The notes beneath the pieces were generated by a model. The model was not told the DNA's origin. It did no database searches and saw nothing but the letters and a program-made list of their open reading frames with translations. DNA of 64,000 bases from Streptomyces marianii (GTDB taxonomy: Bacteria; Actinomycetota; Actinomycetes; Streptomycetales; Streptomycetaceae): the NCBI RefSeq assembly GCF_005795905.1, contig NZ_VAWE01000001.1:8331907-8395906 (forward strand), read 5' to 3'. Every line of letters begins with the position of its first letter. Within the stretch, counting starts at the first letter, position 1. This document shows, one piece after another, positions 52,306-58,808 of this stretch. The position numbers and the translations under genes are program-made.

Positions 52306-53448
52306 GTGGTCCGTGTCGGTCTTGCGCGGGCGGGAGGGGGCGGGGTGGGAGAGCCGGGCGCGTGGGGTGAGGTCACGGCGGGGTTGAGGGTGTCCAGACC
52401 GGTGCTGGTTGCGCGGCTGCTGGAGCTTGAGGCGGCCGGGGCGTTGACCACGGCGCATGTGCGTGCGGGCGCCCAGGTCGGCGGGGTGAATGTGCGTACG
52501 GTGTGGCGCTGGCTGGATGCGGCGCGGACGGAGGGCCGTGTCGAGCGCAGGCCGCGGGCCCGGCTGGAGTTGTCCGACCAGGCGTGGGAGGTGCTGGCGC
52601 AGGCGGGCGGGAACGTTGCGGCGCTGCACCGGCATCTGAAGGCGACCGGAGGCGAGGTGCCCTCCCTGGCGTCGTTGCACCGGGCGGTGCGCCGGGACCT
52701 TCAGGCCGGAAGGGTCCTGCCGGACCGCGCGGTGGCGCGGCGGGAGCGGGAAGAACAGCAGACGAGGCAGGCGTTGGCTGACCTTGCCCTGGCCGGGCCG
52801 CGTGCGGGCGGTGTGGCGAAGGTGGCTGCGCGCCGGCCGCCGCATCTCGTACCAGAGGCGACCGGGAGCTTGCCGGTGGAGGAGAACGGTGCGCTGGCAG
52901 GTGTGGCGTTGCCGGCGGGCGCGCAGCTGGTGCGGACGTCGTCGGTGCGGGCGGTGACCGAGGCGGTCGGGCAGGCGATGGCGACCCAGGGCGCGGTGTG
53001 TGTGTTCGGCGACCCGGGCCGGGGCAAGACCGCCGCCGTGCGGATGGCGCTTGGCGAAGCGCCCCCGGGCTGGAAGGCGACGTGGGTGCCGGTACCGGTG
53101 CGCCCGTCGGTGGCCGGCATGAGGCGGGCGGTGTTCGACGCTCTGGCGCTGCCGGGCCGCTTCCCGCACACGTCGGCGCTGGCCGATGCGGCGGTCGCGA
53201 GGGCTCTGGCTGAGGCGCGGGTGCTGGTGGTCGATGAGGCGCAGCGTCTTCCTGCGCCGTGTCTGGAGTACTTTCAGAGCCTGTGGGACCACCCCGGCAC
53301 GCGGATCACGCTGGTGTTGTGCGGGGCGGGCAGCGAGCGGGCGCTGGCCCGGCTTCCGCAGCTGGCGTCGCGGGTGGTCGCGTGGCAGGAGGTTCCGCGC
53401 CTGACCGGAGCGGAAGTGACGAGTGTGGTGACCGGCTTCCATCTGTGA
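52306..53448 (+). CDS. Fusion of transposase N-terminus to TniB/TnsC-like ATPase
   Basis: A 380-residue frame made of two normally separate proteins. Residues ~30-165 match the DNA-binding N-terminus of Mu/Tn7-type transposases (LVARLLELEAAGALTTAHVR, RTVWRWLDAARTEGR, SLASLHRAVRRDLQAGRVLP). Residues ~200-380 are the partner ATPase (LPAGAQLVRTSSVRAVTEAV, Walker A VCVFGDPGRGKTAAVRMAL, Walker B RVLVVDEAQRL). The DDE catalytic core is gone, and the ATPase stops early (LTGAEVTSVVTGFHL) without its C-terminal helices. It is best seen as an in-frame deletion remnant. GTG 52306 is one possible start. Confidence 0.65.
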   Translation: MVRVGLARAGGGGVGEPGAWGEVTAGLRVSRPVLVARLLELEAAGALTTAHVRAGAQVGGVNVRTVWRWLDAARTEGRVERRPRARLELSDQAWEVLAQAGGNVAALHRHLKATGGEVPSLASLHRAVRRDLQAGRVLPDRAVARREREEQQTRQALADLALAGPRAGGVAKVAARRPPHLVPEATGSLPVEENGALAGVALPAGAQLVRTSSVRAVTEAVGQAMATQGAVCVFGDPGRGKTAAVRMALGEAPPGWKATWVPVPVRPSVAGMRRAVFDALALPGRFPHTSALADAAVARALAEARVLVVDEAQRLPAPCLEYFQSLWDHPGTRITLVLCGAGSERALARLPQLASRVVAWQEVPRLTGAEVTSVVTGFHL

Positions 53449-53582
53449 CTTCTCATCAAGAGTGAGGCCCTGCGGCTCTGTGAGCTGCGGTGCAGATTGA
53501 TGAGAAGGAATTGCGTCCCTCTGTATGTGCCCTGACCTGCTGTGGTGCAGGTTGATTGAGAAGGGTGCAGATCCAGTGAGAA
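53449..53582. repeat. Repeated transposon-end motifs
   Basis: Copies of a motif like GTGCAGATTGATGAGAAGG occur at about 53490-53508 and 53545-53563 (GTGCAGGTTGATTGAGAAGG), with a weaker one at 53565-53582, and an inverted CTTCTCATCAA at 53449-53459. Spaced repeats just past the ATPase gene are typical of Tn7/Mu-type element ends. Confidence 0.5.
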
Positions 53583-53756
53583 CTCCTGAGGGCCTGGGCG
53601 CTGATCGGAGGGCTCGATCTTGTGGCCTGGCCTGGTCGCTGAGTTCGTGGGGACAGGGCGGGTTCGCGCTGTCCCTGTTGGCCCCGTACCGAAGTATCGG
53701 CCTCCGTGTGGTGGTTTCATCGCTTTTGAGGTGGAGGCTCTCGAAGAGTCGAGACG

Positions 53757-54710
53757 ATGGGCTGGACGGACAGGACTGCTTTGGGAGGGACTGTGGAGAA
53801 GCCCGTCGCTGCCGCCGATCACGTGCACGATCACGCGGGAGACCGTGGTCGACGGTTCGTCGCGCCCTCGGAGCACTACGTGCCGGACTTCGGGACGCGG
53901 GCTGCTGTGATGGACCAGTTGTACGACGCGACGCTGGACGGCTGCCAGGAGTGCCGGTCAGTTCTGCTGGATCGCGTGGCGACGGACACTCGAGCGGTCG
54001 GCAAGCTGATGGAGTGGGCGTGTGTGATCGCCTTGGAAGTCTACGGCGGGTTCCCCGCGGAACTCCTGGACGGCGACGAGTCGGAGGATGCCGTCGTGCG
54101 AACCTCGGCCGCGTTCCGCAGACTTGCAAAGCCGTGGGCCGGCGGCACGCAGACGGGAAGTGCCACGAGCGTGGAATGCACCGTGCAGGAGCGGCGGGAT
54201 GCGGCTGACACGGCCGTGGCCCTGGTGGCCGCGCTGAGCGCGGATCATCCCCGAAGCCAGGAGCCGCTCGACATCGCCCCCGGCGAAATGCAACTGAGGG
54301 CGCAGAGCGGGAACTTCGCCGATCAGGCTGTGATCTTCATGCTGCAGCCCATGACCATGAAAATGGAGACCGCGCAGGGCGAGGTAGAGGTGGCGGACGT
54401 CGTGGAGTTCCTCGTGCGCGAGGTCGGAGGGAAGCCTCTGTCGACGAGCACGCTGTTCTCCTCTGAGCGCACGGCCGGCTGGAGTGCACAGCTGCGCCTG
54501 CCCGGCGACATGCTGCACGTGTCCTTCCCGGACGGGCTGTGCTTCTACGAAGGGACGATGCCGTCGTCGGCAGCGTGGCGGCGGGCTGTTGTCGCGGCGG
54601 GGGACGTTGTGATCATTACTGGGCCGATGGCTGATCCGACGTGTGTGGACGGTGCGATCTGGGCCGGCCGAACGACCTATGTGCGGGTACCGCTGACCAT
54701 TCACGAGTAG
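53757..54710 (+). CDS. Hypothetical protein, about 305-317 residues
   Basis: No known domain recognised. The start may be GTG 53793 (VEKPVAAADHV) with GGGAGG upstream, or ATG 53757. The N-terminal half is helical, with CQECRSVLLDRVATDTRAVG and LMEWACVIALEVYGGFPAEL. A beta-rich part from about residue 190 reads QAVIFMLQPMTMKMETAQGE, VEVADVVEFLVREVGGKPLS and GWSAQLRLPGDMLHVSFPDG. It sits immediately right of the transposon-end repeats, so it may have been cargo or target DNA. Confidence 0.65.
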   Translation: MGWTDRTALGGTVEKPVAAADHVHDHAGDRGRRFVAPSEHYVPDFGTRAAVMDQLYDATLDGCQECRSVLLDRVATDTRAVGKLMEWACVIALEVYGGFPAELLDGDESEDAVVRTSAAFRRLAKPWAGGTQTGSATSVECTVQERRDAADTAVALVAALSADHPRSQEPLDIAPGEMQLRAQSGNFADQAVIFMLQPMTMKMETAQGEVEVADVVEFLVREVGGKPLSTSTLFSSERTAGWSAQLRLPGDMLHVSFPDGLCFYEGTMPSSAAWRRAVVAAGDVVIITGPMADPTCVDGAIWAGRTTYVRVPLTIHE

Positions 54711-54879
54711 CCGGCTGCCCAACACCTTCACACCGTACGGTCCGTTGTGGCAGTGGGGGCTGTTCTTGAGTGGGCTTGATCAGGGTGTTTGGAAGGGTTG
54801 CGGAGATCGTTGCCCGTTGCGGAGTAGGTCGTTACCCGGCGGCAGAGGGTTGGGCGCGGTGGTGGCTGCGGGGGATGAC

Positions 54880-55506
54880 TCAAGCCGTGCGCCGGTCGTC
54901 GATTTTGAAGGAGAGCTGTGGCCATGCCGCGGTGAGTCGTGCCAGGTTGTCGGCCGTCAAGTCGTGAGCCGCACGCAGGGGCTCGTCGGGGAGGAAATGG
55001 ACGGCGGTCCCGGTCGTGCCGTCGTCGGTGATCGGTTCCAGGTCGGTGGTGGGGATGCCGAGTTCGTATCGCTGGGTCCAGGATCCGTTGCGTCGGCGGT
55101 TGGTATGGACGAGCCACGTGCTGAGTGCGGCGACGACGGACATGCCCCGGCGGGGGTGGGTGTCGGGCAGGGGTGGTGCGTCGGGGTGGTCGAAGAAGCG
55201 GAGGTCCTTCGTCGCCATGACCGGCTTCTTCACGACCTGGCCGTGTTCGTCGAGGCGTGTGTCGGTGCCCCGTCCGTCGTCGGCGATGGTTACGGAGCCG
55301 TCGGAGTGGAGCGTGATGCGGCAGTGTCTGCTGTTGTTGCACTCGGCCTCGTCCGCCGCATAGGCGACGACTTCGAGAACCAGGTGCCGGAGGCCGCCGG
55401 GGGCGAATACGGCGAGGTTTTGGCGGATGTGTTCAAGGTGGTCGAGGTCGACGGTGCTCGCCCAGTCGTGCGTGGTGTTACGCCAGGAAGCCCTTGGTGT
55501 GTCCAT
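54880..55506 (-). CDS. GHKL-type ATP-binding protein (GyrB-like N-domain only)
   Basis: A 208-residue protein resembling the ATP-binding lobe of GyrB/ParE: VDLDHLEHIRQNLAVFAPGG, HLVLEVVAYAADEA (N box region), VTIADDGRGTDTR (G1 box), HPRRGMSVVAALSTWLVHTN (lid) and GTTGTAVHFLPDE. There is no transducer or topoisomerase domain. Many Streptomyces genomes carry such small GyrB-like proteins, but their role is not known to me. The Asn of the N box appears as Tyr/Ala-rich sequence, so ATP binding is uncertain. Confidence 0.75.
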   Translation of the reverse strand: MDTPRASWRNTTHDWASTVDLDHLEHIRQNLAVFAPGGLRHLVLEVVAYAADEAECNNSRHCRITLHSDGSVTIADDGRGTDTRLDEHGQVVKKPVMATKDLRFFDHPDAPPLPDTHPRRGMSVVAALSTWLVHTNRRRNGSWTQRYELGIPTTDLEPITDDGTTGTAVHFLPDEPLRAAHDLTADNLARLTAAWPQLSFKIDDRRTA

Positions 55507-55663
55507 CCGAGAAGTATGGAGTCGGTGATCACGGGCGCGGGATGTGCGGGTCCGGCCTGCCCCACTCCATGATCACCTCCTACAGTGTGAGGGGAGTGCC
55601 GCCAACTTGGCTCCTTTGTATGCGAGTTGGCGGGCGTCGGCCTTGGGGTGAAGGGGGCGGCTG

Positions 55664-56179
55664 ATGACATCGCTGCTGGAGAGGCTGAGGGCGAGGGCGT
55701 CGAAGTCGCGGGCGAGGGTGGAGGACCTGCGCTCGCGGATCGCCGCGCTGGAGAAGGAGGTCGCCGCCGAGGAAGCGAAGCTGTCGCGGTGGTCGGTTGC
55801 CGAGGAGGCGGTGACCGAGCTGCTGGCCGAGGACGACACAGATGATGGGGAGCCGGCGGCCGGGCTGCCGCCGGTGGCGGTGGCCGCGGCCAGGAGGCCG
55901 CAAGCCGTGGTCTCGGCGCCGGTGACGCGGGGGGACGGCGAGGTGCTGGCCGGGGCGAGTGAGGACGTGGTGCTCGCGCTGGCGTCGGCGGGACGACCGC
56001 TGCGGTCGAGGGAAATCTGCGAGGCGGTCGGCGTGGGAACGGAGCACCGGCCGGTGGAGGGGATGCGGGTGAGGCTGAAACGGCTGGTCAAGCAGGGCTG
56101 GCTGACCGAGGACCAGGTGGGGCTGTTCGCGATCGCGCCCGGGGTCGGGGATCCGGCGCCGGCGGGCGGGGACGCGTGA
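55664..56179 (+). CDS. Coiled-coil plus winged-helix protein (paralogue of 27428)
   Basis: 171 residues with the same layout as the protein at 27428. It has a long N-terminal coiled coil (RARVEDLRSRIAALEKEVAA), a Pro/Ala-rich linker, and a C-terminal winged-helix-like domain (GRPLRSREICEAVGVGTEHR, then VEGMRVRLKRLVKQGWLTED and GLFAI). The shared V-E-G-x-R-V-(K/R)-x-K-R-L-V signature links the two. It is not beside a transposase here, so the family is not just an IS passenger. It may be a DNA-binding regulator; function unknown. Confidence 0.7.
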   Translation: MTSLLERLRARASKSRARVEDLRSRIAALEKEVAAEEAKLSRWSVAEEAVTELLAEDDTDDGEPAAGLPPVAVAAARRPQAVVSAPVTRGDGEVLAGASEDVVLALASAGRPLRSREICEAVGVGTEHRPVEGMRVRLKRLVKQGWLTEDQVGLFAIAPGVGDPAPAGGDA

Positions 56180-56378
56180 GGCGGCGCCGTCGGGATGGCC
56201 GTCCCGGCGGCGCCTGGGGTTGCGTGAGCGCCCTGAACCATGAAGAAGAGGCTCGCGCGTCCGACAGGTTAGTGCTGTTGCGCCGTGTTGGGTTCGCCGG
56301 GCCGTAACTGGGCTCTGGCCTGCGGGAATTGCAGTCTGTTGGCCGGGCCGGGAGGGCTTTGGCGGCATGTCTGCACCG

Positions 56379-56678
56379 TTACCGGCGCGCAAGCGGGGGC
56401 CACAGCGGGGTGTTCAGGCCCGTCTCCAGGCGGGCGATCGTGGCGACATCGGGCCAGCAGCGGCCCTCGATCACGTCGGCGATGGTCTGCCTGTTGACCC
56501 CCAGCAGGTCAGCGGCACCGCGGCGGCTCAGACCGCGTTCGTGCAGAGCGTCGGCGAGGCGGCGGGCGATGGTCTGGACGACTGCTGCGGCGACGTCGTC
56601 GACGACCGCGTGGGGCCAGGCTTCCGGGTCGCGGGCGCATTCCCTGGGCGCGCGGGAGCGCGCGCTGCCTCCGACCAT
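56379..56678 (-). CDS. XRE-family HTH protein
   Basis: A 99-residue protein. The Cro/CI helix-turn-helix is in ERGLSRRGAADLLGVNRQTI and ADVIEGRCWPDVATIARLET, ending in GLNTPLWPP. ATG 56678 has GGAGC upstream. It is divergent from the recombinase-like gene at 56751, with a 72-base gap between the starts that should hold both promoters. It likely regulates that neighbour (inference). Confidence 0.75.
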   Translation of the reverse strand: MVGGSARSRAPRECARDPEAWPHAVVDDVAAAVVQTIARRLADALHERGLSRRGAADLLGVNRQTIADVIEGRCWPDVATIARLETGLNTPLWPPLARR

Positions 56679-56750
56679 GCTTCCACGCTCCTGTCTGTTG
56701 ACGTCGTACGCGACTTGGGCGGCAGGTTGTCCTGCCACTACTCGTGGTCC

Positions 56751-57671
56751 ATGGCACTGGACCTGGCGACGTCTTCGGTCATCGACGCGTACACCCCGCG
56801 GGAGGCTCCTGCCTGCTGGGTTGAGGTGGGGCCGCTGGTGAAGGCGGTGGTCACGGCGACCGTCGAGCGTGTCCCTTACACGGTTGTGGACCTGCTGCAC
56901 GTTGTCGCCCGGCTGGCGCTCTGGGCGGAGGGGCGGGGGGTTGCCCGTGAGCCGGCCGCCTGGCTGAAGAACGAGACGATCGACGCGTTCGTGCTGACCG
57001 GCTGCGCGGGCCTGAAGCCTGGCACCCTGCGCACCTACCGCACCTGGCTGCGGCGCGTGAGAGAGGTACTGGTCTGGGACGATGGCGGGCAGGAGGGGCT
57101 GAAGTTGTCCGCTCCGCCGGCGCCCGCGTCGCCCTATGAGGACGAAGAGATCGCCGCCTTGCGGTCCTGGGCCCGGCAGCTTCGCCCCCGGGCGCGGTCG
57201 GATGCGCTGGCCCTGATGGCGCTCGCGGACGGGATGGGACTCGCACCGGGGGAAATCGCCCGCCTGCGCGGGACGGACATCCGCCGCACCCGCTCCGGCG
57301 CCTGCGTACTCGACGCCGCGGTGCTCGGACGGCTCCTGGTGGCCCACGCCGGCTGGGAAGAGATTCTCGCCGAGCTCACCGGACAGGCCGGGGACGACTT
57401 CCTGTTCCGCCCCGGCCACAGGGACCCGCCGCCGGACAACCTGATCGCCTCCTGGACCCACCAGCACCAGCCCGAGACACCCCTGCCGAAGCTGAACGCC
57501 CGCCGCCTGCGGGCTTCTTGGATCGTCTCCCTGATGCGCCGCCGCATCGACCCCGGAGTGATCGCGGCCGCGGCCGGGCTCGCCTCGACCGCCTCCCTCG
57601 CCCGCTACCAGCACTTCGTGCCCCCGCTCAGCGACCGCGAGACGGCCCGGCTGCTGCGAGGCCAGCAGTGA
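56751..57671 (+). CDS. Tyrosine-recombinase-like protein with altered catalytic motifs
   Basis: A 306-residue protein. The N-terminal helical part resembles core-binding domains (LKPGTLRTYRTWLRRVREVL). The C-terminal part has the recombinase pattern GMGLAPGEIARLRGTDIRRT and LNARRLRASWIVSLMRRRID, then AAAAGLASTASLARYQHFVP. In active enzymes these are R-x-E-L, H-x-x-R and G-H plus Tyr; here HxxR reads NARR and the GH is GLA, while a Tyr remains in ARYQHF. It may be a DNA-binding, non-cutting relative. ATG 56751 is chosen because upstream frame sequence overlaps the divergent XRE gene. Confidence 0.6.
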   Translation: MALDLATSSVIDAYTPREAPACWVEVGPLVKAVVTATVERVPYTVVDLLHVVARLALWAEGRGVAREPAAWLKNETIDAFVLTGCAGLKPGTLRTYRTWLRRVREVLVWDDGGQEGLKLSAPPAPASPYEDEEIAALRSWARQLRPRARSDALALMALADGMGLAPGEIARLRGTDIRRTRSGACVLDAAVLGRLLVAHAGWEEILAELTGQAGDDFLFRPGHRDPPPDNLIASWTHQHQPETPLPKLNARRLRASWIVSLMRRRIDPGVIAAAAGLASTASLARYQHFVPPLSDRETARLLRGQQ

Positions 57672-58207
57672 GGGCCCCGCCACCAGACCATCCGGCCGGC
57701 TGCTCCAGCCGTCCACGGCCGGTGACCGACGCCCCGGCCCGCATCCCGGACTCGAAGGTCTTCCAGCTGGCCACGTTGCTGTGACAAATCCGCCAGTGAT
57801 CACTAGATGGATGATGCGTTGACCTTGGAATATAGTGATCGACCCCGGATTCTCGGCAGTGGCGCAGTGCAGTTCTGAGCTGGGTCTTTCTGACAGCTCT
57901 GAGACCTGAAGAGGCTCCGAAGTGCAGGTCTAGTGATCGTCTAGGAATGTAGTGATCGGCACGAGATTTTATACAGCTGCGTGGTGCGGAGAGTCAGGTA
58001 TGTGCTGGTCAGGGGCGCATTTGGCAAATCGCGTCTGTGGTCGACTACTGAAGAGAAGCACGGCCACAGGCCAGGGGAGTGGGCCGTGTACGCGCTGGAC
58101 AGGCAGGCCTGCAGAGGCTCCCCGCCTGCCGAACTCGCTGCGCCGAATAGTGGCGCTGCTTTCCTCGCTCTTCCAGAGACCCGCAGCGTCTTGGACAGTG
58201 CTCCCAC
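57672..58207. other. Non-coding region with repeated TAGTGATC motifs
   Basis: About 535 bases. A palindrome AGTGATCACT lies at 57795-57804. TAGTGATCG occurs near 57833, 57931 and 57950. Two 25-base direct repeats of the form GGAATRTAGTGATCG plus a similar tail lie at 57827-57851 and 57944-57968. No gene seen. Confidence 0.6.
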
Positions 58208-58405
58208 GTGGTAGCTGCTGCCGATGGAGACGTCGTCTGTCAGGCCTGTCTCAAGAAGCCGGGCGACTGCGGTGGTGCCTGCGGCCTGTGCCAACGCATC
58301 GATGAGTTCTCCGCCGCCATCCACCAGTGGCTGGTGGTAACCGGCCGCATCGACCCCGCCGCGCACATCACTCACCTGGAAATCCGCACCTGGCGGCCCC
58401 GCTAA
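58208..58405 (+). CDS. Small Cys-rich hypothetical protein
   Basis: A 65-residue frame from GTG 58208 with VCQACLKKPGDCGGACGLCQ, a spacing of Cys that could bind zinc, followed by a helix RIDEFSAAIHQWLVV. Codon bias is good from about 58225. It lies 240 bases after a set of repeated TAGTGATCG motifs that could be its control region. Not recognised as a known family. Confidence 0.4.
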   Translation: MVAAADGDVVCQACLKKPGDCGGACGLCQRIDEFSAAIHQWLVVTGRIDPAAHITHLEIRTWRPR

Positions 58406-58808
58406 CGCGCTAGCCAGATCCTCGCTCGTGACGGGGCCGGGCCGCTGGGAGTCCAGAACCGTAATGCCCTTGGTTGTCGAGGCTGTCGGGCTCAGAAGGA
58501 CGCGTGTCTGCCAGGAGTAGGCAATCCTGTCAGGCTCGCCGGTAAGAGGGCCAACCCGTCTTGGGCTGCCAGCAGCCAGCGTACGGAGGCAGTGAACCAC
58601 TACTTGCGCCCATCGATCTCCTGGCGACGCCTGCTGGAAACGGCCCGTCTGGAGCACGGGCACCCCGGGGCCGTCACGAGTGCCGCCCGGCAGGCGAGTT
58701 GATCTGTCCCTGCGCAGGCTGTGAGGATCGTGACGCGCCGGGGCACCTCACGTCCTCTCCGATCTCCTCTCGCTCATCTGCTCGCGCCCTCATGTGTGGC
58801 TGCAACGT
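58406..58808. other. Intergenic region
   Basis: About 400 bases with no gene I can support in either strand. It lies between the small Cys-rich gene and the 3' end of the methylase-HEPN gene. Confidence 0.4.

Noticed and set aside
52225..54129. A 634-residue minus-strand frame opposite the ATPase fusion gene
   Set aside because: Arg/Pro/His-rich composition typical of the antisense of high-GC genes; no motifs, and the plus strand carries clear Walker motifs.
54728..55342. A minus-strand Arg/Pro/Thr-rich frame
   Set aside because: It is a shadow of the GHKL ATPase gene in another frame.
57941..58663. A 240-residue minus-strand frame
   Set aside because: Codon bias is poor and the opposite strand has the better-biased small Cys-rich frame; no motif was recognised.
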